Notes: generated by a model not told the origin, from the sequence alone. A stretch of 64,000 bases of DNA from Treponema vincentii F0403 (GCF_000412995.1 NZ_KE332512.1:1628694-1692693); one strand, 5' to 3'; counted from the first letter of the stretch, positions 45,082 through 52,593 are shown. A program made the numbers and translations.

Positions 45082-45483
45082 TCAAATCTGATGATAATAT
45101 AAAATTAGTTTTATAAATACTAAAATATTATTTCTTTCAACAACTTTCCATGTACGATGCCAGTCTGAATTCTTAGTGACAATTACTTTACTTTCTATTT
45201 CATGAAATTGATATGCTGTAATATCAATTATTAGTGATTGATTACATTCTAACCAAGAAAGGCTTATTTCTTGATGAAAGTATCCATTAAAAAAATACTT
45301 TTCACCTGTAATTATTTGAAATTCTTCAAATCCATTTTGTATTAAAAATAAGCCAAGAAATAAACATGTTGAACCACAACTTCCTTTTGGAAATAAGGTA
45401 AATTCCATTGATAGATCATGTCTTATCTCAATGATCACATCATGAAAAAGTTCTACATATTTTAACAAATGTTTTATATCCAT
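45082..45483 (-). CDS. Papain/transglutaminase-like-fold cassette protein
   Basis: A 133-residue protein. FPKGSCGSTCLFLGLFLIQNGF places a Cys at the start of a helix, and SLSWLECNQSLIIDITAYQF has the form of the Trp-Leu-Glu and Asp strand of small papain/transglutaminase-like proteins. The catalytic His expected just before the Trp (HAWLE in related proteins) is replaced here by Ser. It may be inactive or use a different His (FHQEI). No neighbour explains its function. The flanking gaps (251 and 320 bases) are AT-rich and hold no gene or attC. Confidence 0.55.
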   Translation of the reverse strand: MDIKHLLKYVELFHDVIIEIRHDLSMEFTLFPKGSCGSTCLFLGLFLIQNGFEEFQIITGEKYFFNGYFHQEISLSWLECNQSLIIDITAYQFHEIESKVIVTKNSDWHRTWKVVERNNILVFIKLILYYHQI

Positions 45484-45803
45484 TTCTCTGATTTATAATT
45501 ATTAATTAGCATTCATTAAATATAGAAAAAATCATGTTGAAGATAACGGTAATATATTACATAATATGATCTATAATCTTAATTTTTCAAGTAAGGAATA
45601 TAAACTCCATAAAAAATAATATAGTTTAGTTACTTATACTTGTTTTTTTTAATATATTAGCAAATAAATTAACTATTACAATGAATATTTTTTTCTTTCA
45701 TATTATAACTCTTTTAATAATTGTAAGTTTTTCATTTTTGATTAATAATAGGTTATACTAGGAAAATCAGCTTCCTTATATTATCTTTGATTTAAGTTAC
45801 GTT
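45484..45803. other. AT-rich cassette spacer without a gene
   Basis: I see no coding frame, attC, terminator or repeat in these 320 bases. Confidence 0.6.
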
Positions 45804-46715
45804 TTAATAGCCAGTCAATGATATATTTAATCCTTTACAAGATATTTTCCAAACAATTTTACCATTTAAGTATGAGTGACTTGAACTATATGTATCAAAA
45901 AACGACTTCCCATGAAGTAATTCAATATTATAATCTTTCACAATATACTCATTAACGTATTTGTCTAAATATAAGTGTCCACCATTAATATATATTGGCG
46001 TATCAGTTCCATTTACAATACTAAATTTTGCAACATATCTAGTAACCCCACTACCAGCAATTACATTATACAGTCCATCATAATCACATTTGATTTTCCT
46101 TTCCGGATCAATTATATCCAAATAAGATTGGAACTTTGCATTTATTTCACAATTATTATATATTGAATATTCAATTGTACTACTAGTATGCTCAGCATTA
46201 TTCACAATTTTTTTTAACATATACTCATTATTAGGAATAGCCTTTATAATAATTTTTGATCCTTCTTCATATTCAGTTTGAACTGGTGAAATTTGAATTC
46301 TTCCTCCATTAGGATTTAATATATTCACTGAGTACTTCTTTTTTACTGGAATAGCAGTCGAAGATATATTTACATCTTCAATAATTTTATATGTTATAAT
46401 GGGAGCATAATATTTTCTACCATTTATTATGGTACTTTCAAATTCATAATCCTCATTCACTTTTACTTCAATAGCTACAGTTTCACCATATGAATATTTC
46501 TCTTTATTAGGATAAACAGAAATCACACAATTCATACCACTCTTTGTTATTTTGTATATTTTAGAAATATCTTTTAAATTCTCTCCATCATTAATAGTGC
46601 TATATCCTTCTTTGCCCTTATTGCTATTCGGTTGCAGACAACCAGTATTTAAAATCACTGCACTAATTATTAAAACTAATGCTTCAATCATTGAAACTAA
46701 TCTTTTCTGTTTCAT
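45804..46715 (-). CDS. Lipoprotein with Listeria-Bacteroides-type (InlB-like) repeats
   Basis: A 303-residue exported protein. The start is ATG 46715 (MKQKRLVSMIEALVLII) with AAGGAGG nine bases upstream; a longer frame would run into attC. The signal ends LNTGC, a lipobox. Two or three InlB-type beta repeats follow: VYPNKEKYSYGETVAIEVKV and ILNPNGGRIQISPVQ then YEEGSKIIIKAIPNNEYML. Such repeats occur in surface adhesins and lipoproteins. The C-terminal third is beta-rich. It is probably surface-exposed or periplasmic. Confidence 0.72.
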   Translation of the reverse strand: MKQKRLVSMIEALVLIISAVILNTGCLQPNSNKGKEGYSTINDGENLKDISKIYKITKSGMNCVISVYPNKEKYSYGETVAIEVKVNEDYEFESTIINGRKYYAPIITYKIIEDVNISSTAIPVKKKYSVNILNPNGGRIQISPVQTEYEEGSKIIIKAIPNNEYMLKKIVNNAEHTSSTIEYSIYNNCEINAKFQSYLDIIDPERKIKCDYDGLYNVIAGSGVTRYVAKFSIVNGTDTPIYINGGHLYLDKYVNEYIVKDYNIELLHGKSFFDTYSSSHSYLNGKIVWKISCKGLNISLTGY

Positions 46716-46819
46716 CTTAACATTCCTCCTTGCGATACCCTTTTTATTGCAATTATTTTTATTTTTTGTCGACGAGATGCCTTGATTGATTCCGCAGCTG
46801 CCTGCCTTTAGGCAGATCA

Positions 46820-46885
46820 ACCTAACATTCGCTTGACCTGCATTTGCGGCTTGTCCGCAATGTCAGGTTGAAGCGGGTGTTAGGC
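46820..46885 (-). repeat. attC 4 (type A)
   Basis: ACCTAAC to GTTAGGC, 66 bases, full type A palindrome. The cassette to its left begins TGA then hairpin CTGCC-TAAA-GGCAG. Confidence 0.92.
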
Positions 46886-46893
46886 TTATTACA

Positions 46894-47388
46894 TTATTTC
46901 TTTCCAATTTCAAAACAGATATCATAAAAATTATTTAGTTCATTCTGCCAGATATTTTTAATTGCAAGTTTGTATTCATTTAAGAGAAATACATATCTTT
47001 CAGAACATATTTTATTTTCTATATTTTTATTCGCTGAAAAATACACCTGTCCATTCCTTCTATTTATTCTTATAAAACTATTAACTCTTTTACATTTTTT
47101 AATAAAAAATAAAAATTTATTATTTTCTTCCACCAAGTCAAAATCATAAATATAAATAATGCAAATTTTTCCTTTTATATTCTTTATTTTTTCAGATATT
47201 TCATGTATTAACAATGAAAAATTATTATCCTTTATCCTCGAAAATATAAAAATATAGTTATGAATAATTTTGAAAACGAGTTTTTTCTTAACTTTGCTAC
47301 CGACAATAAAATCATATTTTTCATTATTTTCGATATAACTATTTGGTATATATTCTTTTACAGATTCTAATATGATACTACTAAACAT
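46894..47388 (-). CDS. Cassette protein of unknown function
   Basis: A 164-residue, Lys/Ile/Asn-rich soluble protein. YDFIVGSKVKKKLVFKIIHN and KICIIYIYDFDLVEENNKFL suggest alternating strands and helices, perhaps a nuclease-like or adaptor fold, but no catalytic motif is visible. It occupies its cassette alone, between attC 4 and 5; 306 bases upstream of its start hold no further gene. Confidence 0.6.
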   Translation of the reverse strand: MFSSIILESVKEYIPNSYIENNEKYDFIVGSKVKKKLVFKIIHNYIFIFSRIKDNNFSLLIHEISEKIKNIKGKICIIYIYDFDLVEENNKFLFFIKKCKRVNSFIRINRRNGQVYFSANKNIENKICSERYVFLLNEYKLAIKNIWQNELNNFYDICFEIGKK

Positions 47389-47694
47389 TAATTATTTTGC
47401 CTCAATTCTAATAAATTAATTGCAATTTATGCCTGAGCATACAACTAAGTACGGCATAAGCCATAAAACTATTCATCCCCTTCATATATTATTTTCTATT
47501 TTTTAAATACTTATATAGCCTTATAATGTCTCTAATAGTTATTCATAATCATCAGTCAATCCAGTTATCATTGAATTGATTGGTAAAATCCTCCTAGGTA
47601 AGCTATTTCGTTTTCTAAGTATATTAAATATCAATTAATAAATAAATTTTGATAAATATGTTGTTAATTTTATTTAACCTCTCGCGAAGCGTCC
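47389..47694. other. AT-rich cassette leader without a gene
   Basis: Upstream part of the previous cassette, before attC 5. No coding frame or repeat beyond a short CGC-TTC-GCG hairpin at its right end. Confidence 0.6.
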
Positions 47695-47759
47695 GTTCAA
47701 CATCGTTTTAAACTGCAACGCAGCTTGCCTGCGTTGTCGGCTACGAACCTCTGTTATGT
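47695..47759 (-). repeat. attC 5 (type B)
   Basis: GTTCAAC to GTTATGT, 65 bases. Interior TCGTTTTAAACTGCAACGC with a matching arm GCGTTGTCGG. Confidence 0.85.
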
Positions 47760-47762
47760 GTA

Positions 47763-48092
47763 TTACTTTAATTCAAATCCTTTTTCTTTATAATTATCAA
47801 TATTCTCTTTACTGCCGTTTCCAGTAACTGTCCATTGTGATATATAATCTGGATTTTTAATTACTTTGCCACTTTGCCTTTCTCTATAGTCACCGGGTTT
47901 TGCTTCTATAATAGCTCTATCATCATTTGGAATTGTAAATAATTCTTTGTAATTTTCTCTTTTTATTTTAATTTCTTTTTCAGTAATAGATTCTATGATT
48001 CCACTTGTCTGATATTGTTCCAACAATTCATTATTGTTATTGTAATACCTAATTCCAATTAAAATCAGTTTTCCAATTGTATTTTTATTCAT
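47763..48092 (-). CDS. Small cassette protein of unknown function
   Basis: A 109-residue soluble, polar protein. IGKLILIGIRYYNNNNELLE and the barrel-like IKIKRENYKELFTIPNDDRA suggest a small beta domain. PGDYRERQSGKVIKNPDYIS is the most distinctive stretch. No family is recognised. It ends three bases from attC 5. It shares its cassette with a decayed VapC, an AbrB-type antitoxin and a 36-residue acidic protein. Confidence 0.6.
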   Translation of the reverse strand: MNKNTIGKLILIGIRYYNNNNELLEQYQTSGIIESITEKEIKIKRENYKELFTIPNDDRAIIEAKPGDYRERQSGKVIKNPDYISQWTVTGNGSKENIDNYKEKGFELK

Positions 48093-48212
48093 TTCATATC
48101 CTTTAATTAAAATCGGGATTGATCCGATTTTTAGTATTTTTACAAGAATAAGTTTTTTATTTACAAAAATAAATATAACCGCTTCCCCGTCCTACCCCTA
48201 AACTACAATTAA

Positions 48213-48495
48213 TTATTTTATTCCAATTTTATAGACTTCCATATTAGGAAAATCCTTTACATCATAATACGGTTCTTCATTTTTCCAAATTTGATGAAAT
48301 CTTATTATAATATGCTCTTTAAAATTACAATCAAAATATACATAGAATTTTTTGTTTTGAAATTTAATTTTCAGTTGTTCAATTAAATTACTTGTAATTA
48401 ACTTTGCACAGGCAAATGAGAAAAATTTGAGCCGTTTTACCGTTAGGAAAAAGTATCGCAAAAATAACGATATTTGTATCTACGAAAACTCTCAA
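48213..48495 (-). pseudogene. Frameshifted VapC-like PIN toxin
   Basis: TTG 48495 overlaps the antitoxin stop and opens LRVFVDTNIVIFAILFPNGK, the N-terminal PIN motif with its catalytic Asp. The frame closes after about 38 residues. Removing one T from the TTTTT run near 48,420 joins TAQIF to SFACAKLITSNLIEQL in the next frame, which restores the PIN helix. The C-terminal part (WKNEEPYYDVKDFPN) does not look like a normal PIN end. The gene is therefore decayed, or phase-variable at the T-run, or contains a sequencing error. Confidence 0.65.
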
Positions 48496-48740
48496 CGTGC
48501 TTCCCTTAATTCCTTGATATAAGTAATAACATCCTCTTCTATTTGAAATCCTGCTTTTTCTGCTTCTCCTTGCATTTGATCTTGAACATTTGATAGAGTT
48601 ATTTGAGAAGCGTTTCTAATATAAACTTTTCCTCTACATTCTTCAAAAAAGACTTTATCGCCGGTTTTTAATCCAAGCAAATTTCTTATCGTAAGAGGAA
48701 TGGTAATCTGACCTTTTGAGGTTACTTTTGCAAGTTCCAT
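48492..48740 (-). CDS. AbrB/MazE-type (SpoVT-AbrB) antitoxin
   Basis: An 82-residue protein with a swapped-hairpin DNA-binding domain at its start: MELAKVTSKGQITIPLTIRN followed by LLGLKTGDKVFFEE. The C-terminal helix (QDQMQGEAEKAGFQIEEDV) would bind the toxin. The start is ATG 48740, with AAGGAG eight bases upstream; a longer frame upstream is unsupported. Its stop overlaps the TTG of the frameshifted VapC, a usual VapBC arrangement. With the toxin damaged, the antitoxin may now stand alone. Confidence 0.85.
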   Translation of the reverse strand: MELAKVTSKGQITIPLTIRNLLGLKTGDKVFFEECRGKVYIRNASQITLSNVQDQMQGEAEKAGFQIEEDVITYIKELREAR

Positions 48741-48888
48741 AAAAGAGCTCCTTACTTTCCTTACCCATACTATGCACAAATTAAGTATTTTCTGTCAATA
48801 CCTCTTGCAATTTAACTTTACACAAGGTAAGCACTGTATGATTACATCTTATATATAAATATAATCATACAGTGTTAAATAGACTTAC

Positions 48889-48999
48889 CTAGTCATTATC
48901 ATCGTCCTTCTCATCGTCATCATCATAATGAATATGGATGTCTCCAAAAGGGGTATCCAGATCAATGTCTAGAATGAAGTCATTTGTCATATCAGACAT
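48889..48999 (-). CDS. 36-residue acidic microprotein
   Basis: ATG 48999 with AGGAG seven bases upstream encodes MSDMTNDFILDIDLDTPFGD and a tail of almost only Asp, Glu and Lys (HIHYDDDDEKDDDND). The strong ribosome site and a leader shared with the gene at 51,245 support translation. It may mimic DNA or bind a basic partner, but this is inference. It is at the 5' end of its cassette, just after attC 6. The longer frame through attC is not considered coding. Confidence 0.6.
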   Translation of the reverse strand: MSDMTNDFILDIDLDTPFGDIHIHYDDDDEKDDDND

Positions 49000-49082
49000 A
49001 ACACATCTCCTATAAATATTTATTTTTAGATAGAAATAAATGTTATAGGTCGGTTCCGCACCTGCCTGCCGTAGACAGGTCA

Positions 49083-49148
49083 ACCTAACTGCCGCTTAAC
49101 CTGCATTTGCGGCTCGTCCGCAATGTCAGGTTGAATCGGGTGTTAGGT
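49083..49148 (-). repeat. attC 6 (type A)
   Basis: ACCTAAC to GTTAGGT, 66 bases, near-identical to attC 4. The next cassette begins TGA then hairpin CCTGTC-TAC-GGCAGG. Confidence 0.92.
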
Positions 49149-49152
49149 TTTA

Positions 49153-49458
49153 TTATACTTTCAACAAAACTTTCTCCTGGTTATTCGAAACAGCAAGTTT
49201 TGAATAGGTAATTATTTCCAATCCCATTCCAAGACTATCAAGATAATCTATCAAAGTAGAAATTTTTATATCTTTTCTTTTTTCAATTTTTGAAATAGAG
49301 GACTGTGTAAAATTAGACATTTCAGACTGCTTTATATCCTGTTCTTCACGGAGTTTTGCAAGACGGATTGACATACTATCTTGTTCAGCTTTAATATGAG
49401 CGCGTCTTATGGCTTCTGCGGGCATATTATTTTCCATCATTTTTATTGCATCTTTCAT
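49153..49458 (-). CDS. HTH antitoxin, HigA-like
   Basis: A 101-residue XRE-type DNA-binding protein: RLAKLREEQDIKQSEMSNFT and SSISKIEKRKDIKISTLIDY form the helix-turn-helix. The order toxin-then-antitoxin and the overlap of 32 bases with the upstream toxin gene are those of HigBA loci. It probably represses its own promoter. It ends four bases from attC 6. Confidence 0.85.
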   Translation of the reverse strand: MKDAIKMMENNMPAEAIRRAHIKAEQDSMSIRLAKLREEQDIKQSEMSNFTQSSISKIEKRKDIKISTLIDYLDSLGMGLEIITYSKLAVSNNQEKVLLKV

Positions 49459-49807
49459 TTTCCAACTCCCTTTCGTGTTTATCGATTATTATTTCGGATT
49501 CTGCAATTAAATCCTTATAAAATTTATTCTGATCCTTCCCCTTTTTATCTCCACCAGTAAGTAGAAAGGCATTTCTTTTAGAATCAAAATAATAAGCAAC
49601 TCTCAAAAGATGATTCCGTGTCTGATTACGTAGCTCTTTTAGGTTCTTATAGTTCTTTGAACCATGGAGAACATCTGCATAAGGATGCGGAAGATTCGGA
49701 CCGTATTGCCTTAGCAAAAGCACTCGTTGCAATACAGCTTCTTTACTTTCATCATCCAAAGACAGAAACCAATAATCATATTCATCTGATGAACCTATAT
49801 TCCACAT
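49427..49807 (-). CDS. HigB/Gp49-like toxin
   Basis: A 126-residue RelE-superfamily toxin (Gp49/DUF891 type): YDYWFLSLDDESKEAVLQRV, PNLPHPYADVLHGSKNYKNL, KELRNQTRNHLLRVAYYFDS and the final LLTGGDKKGKDQNKFY. The start is ATG 49807. A perfect promoter (TTGACA, 18 bases, TATAAT) ends six bases upstream, so the message is probably leaderless; the TTG that opens the longer frame is the -35 box. Its partner antitoxin follows with an overlap. Confidence 0.85.
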   Translation of the reverse strand: MWNIGSSDEYDYWFLSLDDESKEAVLQRVLLLRQYGPNLPHPYADVLHGSKNYKNLKELRNQTRNHLLRVAYYFDSKRNAFLLTGGDKKGKDQNKFYKDLIAESEIIIDKHERELENERCNKNDGK

Positions 49808-49813
49808 ACTCAC

Positions 49814-49843
49814 ATTATATGAACTAAAGTGAATATTTGTCAA
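49814..49843 (-). promoter_or_regulatory. Consensus promoter for higBA
   Basis: TTGACA at 49843-49838, 18-base spacer, TATAAT at 49819-49814; ATG 49807 follows six bases later. Confidence 0.8.
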
Positions 49844-49850
49844 TAAAAAA

Positions 49851-49890
49851 TGGCGGACTTGACTGTCGGATAGTCTGAGTTAGTCCGCCA
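49851..49890 (-). terminator. Rho-independent terminator
   Basis: TGGCGGACT pairs with AGTCCGCCA, with an inner GACT/AGTC helix; on the minus strand TTTTTT follows. It terminates the truncated cassette gene at 49,950. Confidence 0.75.
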
Positions 49891-49949
49891 TACGGTAAGA
49901 AATTTAAAATTTCTAAGTGTTTTTAGTTTGTTTCTTATAGATTTTTTTA

Positions 49950-50073
49950 TTACAAATCATCACCATATGCATCTTCCAAATCTTCTGGTGTGTCTACATT
50001 ATAAATGTCTGACATCTCATCCATTTCATTAAAGGTTTCAGATGAATAGTACGTATCATTTTGCGTATCATAC
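49950..50073 (-). pseudogene. Cassette gene fragment cut by an IS remnant
   Basis: Only the last 40 residues remain: WYDTQNDTYYSSETFNEMDE and an acidic end (EDLEDAYGDDL, stop TAA at 49,950-49,952). The frame continues into IS sequence at about 50,074, where the transposase also breaks off. The N-terminal part of this gene is not found on the other side of the IS, so both were lost together. The acidic tail recalls the microprotein at 48,889, but no family is recognised. Confidence 0.6.
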
Positions 50074-50301
50074 CAGATTTCCTCGTACCATCACTCGTCT
50101 TACCGTCGACAATGAACGCTTAATACCCCGTTGTTCAAGTGCTATCTGCATACGCCTGACCCCATAGTTCTTGTTTTCTTCATCCTCATCGAGAATCTCA
50201 TGCATTTGAGCGAGCAGTTTCTGCCATGCTTTCACCTTTTTCCTATTCTGCTTCCATTTATAAAAACCACTTTCGCTGACCGGAAGAATAGCGCACAGCA
50301 T
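50068..50301 (-). pseudogene. Truncated IS3-family orfB
   Basis: Retains the N-terminal HTH_21 region (VSESGFYKWKQNRKKVKAWQ, YGVRRMQIALEQRGIKRSLS) and breaks at RGNL; the rve/DDE core is missing. It cannot encode active transposase. Confidence 0.85.
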
Positions 50302-50695
50302 CCGTGCTGAAAACTGCTTTTCAGCACTCCGATGCTGGATGTAAGCGAAAAGACCATCCTTTTCTATTTCTTCCGGTCTTGCACGAAAAAACTGAACGCA
50401 TCCTTGAGTATCTCATTCGCGCTTTTAAGCTCAGCTATTTCTTTTTTGAGCCTGATGATCTCCTTTTGAATGTCAGCATTTGTAGTTTTTCCTTCTTTGT
50501 TTTTCTTCACCCGCTGCTTTCTCCAGCCTGCTAATGTTCCGTAGTTCACATTAAGCTGTTCACACACCTTCTTGACTCCGATCTCGTCCGACAGCTTCAA
50601 TGCCTCGATTTTAAAGTTCTCATCGTACCGTTTCATTGCCCTTCCTCCTCTCTTTTTCGGCAATTTTGGCACTGCACTTTTATTGTATTACTCCA
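50074..50695 (-). mobile_element. Truncated IS3-family element (copy 1)
   Basis: The left inverted repeat (starting TGGAGTAATACAATAAAAG, 50,695 leftward) and intact orfA match copy 2 at 54.2 kb. Homology stops at 50,074 within orfB after RGNL. About half of the element, including the catalytic DDE domain and right end, is absent. The right junction is directly in a cassette gene fragment. Confidence 0.85.
50364..50636 (-). CDS. IS3-family transposase OrfA (copy 1)
   Basis: A 90-residue HTH_Tnp_1-type protein starting MKRYDENFKIEALKLSDEIG, with the leucine-zipper-like KEIIRLKKEIAELKSANEIL. GGAGGAAGG precedes ATG 50636. Nearly identical to the copy at 54,248, differing at a few residues (KVCEQ for KACEQ, ADIQKEIIRL for ADIQRENSRL). 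Without orfB in cis it can at most act as a regulator. Confidence 0.85.
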   Translation of the reverse strand: MKRYDENFKIEALKLSDEIGVKKVCEQLNVNYGTLAGWRKQRVKKNKEGKTTNADIQKEIIRLKKEIAELKSANEILKDAFSFFVQDRKK

Positions 50696-50746
50696 TTTTC
50701 TAATATATTAATATAATTTCTTAATATTTATTTCTTTAAGTATGTC

Positions 50747-51079
50747 TTATGATATAGCAAATCCACCATTTGAATCGCTATATAAGCTAACAACTCCTGC
50801 TTCTAAGTCATTTGCGAATTTTTGAACAAGATTTTGTGAAATTCTATCACGATTATAATAATTCAATATTTCGTGTTTTATGTTTTGTAAAACAGGCTTA
50901 TTATTAATAATTATTTCTGCTAATACTCGAGAAGATTTATTAAGTACCCAGTATCCATTCCTTTCTTCTTTGATGAAATAGCCATTGCGTAGATAATATT
51001 TGATATCAGCACTGGTTCCTTGTATCTCAATTGTATCAGATTTTTCATACTGTACTGATTGAATTTCAACTTTTGTCAT
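50747..51079 (-). CDS. Cassette protein of unknown function
   Basis: A 110-residue soluble protein: IEIQGTSADIKYYLRNGYFI, WVLNKSSRVLAEIIINNKPV and a helical end (NYYNRDRISQNLVQKFANDL). It resembles a small alpha/beta domain without catalytic motifs. AAGGAG precedes ATG 51079. It lies between the IS remnant and the gene at 51,245. Confidence 0.6.
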   Translation of the reverse strand: MTKVEIQSVQYEKSDTIEIQGTSADIKYYLRNGYFIKEERNGYWVLNKSSRVLAEIIINNKPVLQNIKHEILNYYNRDRISQNLVQKFANDLEAGVVSLYSDSNGGFAIS

Positions 51080-51188
51080 TTTGCTTCTCCTTATATATTC
51101 TTTTAAAATAATATTCAGTTGATAAGTTAGCTAAATATTATTTTTTACGATTAACATTGCTCTGATTCTCCAATTAAATTCAAAAAGA

Positions 51189-51228
51189 GAAAAAAGGCTC
51201 TAAGAAAATAGATTTTTCTTAGAGCCTT
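51189..51228 (-). terminator. Rho-independent terminator
   Basis: A 15-bp perfect stem (51,194-51,208 with 51,214-51,228), five-base loop, then TTTTTT on the minus strand, just after the gene at 51,245. Confidence 0.88.
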
Positions 51229-51244
51229 CATAGGTAATTGCTAA

Positions 51245-51463
51245 TTAGCTCATCTTTGCTACAAATGAATCAAACTCTTCAGTGATATAAATAGATCTTG
51301 AAGCTCTGTTTCCTGATCTTACAGACAAGCCGGTTTTATATTCATCTCCCCGATTAAGCTTTATAAAGGATATAACATCTTCTTTTTTTATTGACATTTG
51401 AGTTGGAGCTCGATGTCCATATGCCAGCTCGAAAGAATCGCAACCTTTTACGTTTAAAAACAT
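51245..51463 (-). CDS. Small cassette protein of unknown function
   Basis: A 72-residue protein (MFLNVKGCDSFELAYGHRAP) with a short beta-rich core (SVRSGNRASRSIYITEEFDS). AGGAG lies before ATG 51463. Its leader (51,464-51,511) is about 80% identical to that of the acidic microprotein at 48,889, including a TCCTATAAAT segment and a GCGGAACC start. It has its own strong terminator. This suggests an independently expressed single-gene unit. Confidence 0.65.
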   Translation of the reverse strand: MFLNVKGCDSFELAYGHRAPTQMSIKKEDVISFIKLNRGDEYKTGLSVRSGNRASRSIYITEEFDSFVAKMS

Positions 51464-51520
51464 AACCTATCTCCTATAAATTGATTTTTCGATCTAAATA
51501 AATGTTATAAGTCGGTTCCG

Positions 51521-51841
51521 CTATTTACTCTTCTCACCAAACAAAACACGAACAAAATCTCTTCTTGAATACAAAATCCTTACAATTCTTACAACTTCGT
51601 CTTCAATTCTATAAAATATTGAATAATTATTTGCAAGCACAAACTTATAATCGGTAGGAAACGAAACATATTTTTCCACAGGTATCCCTACATTTTGAAA
51701 AGTCGTCAGATTTTCATAAGTTTCTATAATTTTTGAAATGGTATTATGTGCAGCAATGGGATTTTGAAGTTCATTCTCTATATAATCTTTAATTTCAAGT
51801 AAATCTGCTGCCGCTTGCGGAGCAATCTTTATCTCAAACAT
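51521..51841 (-). CDS. RelE/ParE-family toxin
   Basis: A 106-residue toxin: IAPQAAADLLEIKDYIENEL at the N-terminus, NVGIPVEKYVSFPTDYKFVL, and VRIVRILYSRRDFVRVLFGE at the end, the typical RelE/ParE pattern. It starts immediately after the stop of the Phd-like gene (no gap). A second, separate toxin-antitoxin pair relative to the one at 43.5 kb, from which it differs widely in sequence. Confidence 0.88.
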   Translation of the reverse strand: MFEIKIAPQAAADLLEIKDYIENELQNPIAAHNTISKIIETYENLTTFQNVGIPVEKYVSFPTDYKFVLANNYSIFYRIEDEVVRIVRILYSRRDFVRVLFGEKSK

Positions 51842-52087
51842 TCAAAGTCCTGCCATTTTTCTGACTTGTGTTGTGTCCAGCCATCCGTTTTGCAAAGCAG
51901 ATTCTTCACCTTTCTTCAATTCAGAAAAAAGAGTTTTCGTAGCCGTCAATTTTTCGTAATCTCTTATGGAAATTACCGCATAACACCCCCTGCCATTTTT
52001 AGTAAGAAAAACCGGAGATTCATCAGCAACATCCTGCAAAACTTCATTATAATTACGCAAATCGGAAACAGGTTTTATCGCAATCAT
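51842..52087 (-). CDS. Phd/YefM-family antitoxin
   Basis: An 81-residue antitoxin: IAIKPVSDLRNYNEVLQDVA and PVFLTKNGRGCYAVISIRDY form the Phd DNA-binding domain; the helix ALQNGWLDTTQVRKMAGL follows. It is encoded just before its toxin. A perfect palindrome sits 15 bases upstream of the start and probably serves as operator. Confidence 0.9.
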   Translation of the reverse strand: MIAIKPVSDLRNYNEVLQDVADESPVFLTKNGRGCYAVISIRDYEKLTATKTLFSELKKGEESALQNGWLDTTQVRKMAGL

Positions 52088-52101
52088 ACATACCTCTAAT
52101 A

Positions 52102-52119
52102 TTCGTAATATTTTACGAA
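52102..52119. promoter_or_regulatory. Palindromic operator upstream of the antitoxin
   Basis: TTCGTAA and TTACGAA flank a four-base centre, perfect 7-bp inverted repeat, 15 bases before the antitoxin ATG. Confidence 0.6.
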
Positions 52120-52593
52120 ATAATTATCTTAAAATACTTATAAAATGTCAAGTGGATTAAACATTCATATCAAGAATTTCGTATTATAAGCTTTTGCAGA
52201 TAAAATGCAGTGAACCCATTGCTATACGTAACAAAAAAACAAAGCTTTTAATCGTAAAATGGCTTTATATCTTCAAGCGTAGAGCTGTTTCGATGATTTA
52301 GAACATAAATTTCATAGGTTTTTATTTATAATGTGGAATCCCTGACTCTCATATATTTTACTAATTGTGAATAAAAGCCTCTCCATGACCGTCCGAAGGA
52401 CTTATATTTCGTTAATTTCCTTAATAAGTTTTAAGATTCTTAGATAAAAGTTTGTTTTTCTTACTTAATTAGTCAGTATGGTGAAACATCGTTTACTCAA
52501 AGAGCCTAAGCTATTAATTTGGGTTTTAGGCTTTAATTTACAAAAATATACACCATTTTTCAAAGGTACAGTTTATCGTGCCGTAAGGCATCG
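52120..52593. other. Cassette spacer without a convincing gene
   Basis: About 470 AT-rich bases between the antitoxin operator and attC 7. No supported frame, hairpin or attC remnant apart from the TGCC-TTAC-GGCA hairpin next to attC 7. Confidence 0.6.

Noticed and set aside
46716-46820. Longer N-terminus for the InlB-repeat lipoprotein
   Set aside because: It starts in the attC box; ATG 46715 has AAGGAGG and gives a proper lipoprotein signal.
48999-49083. Longer 64-residue version of the acidic microprotein
   Set aside because: The added part translates the cassette-start hairpin and attC edge; the internal ATG has a strong ribosome site.
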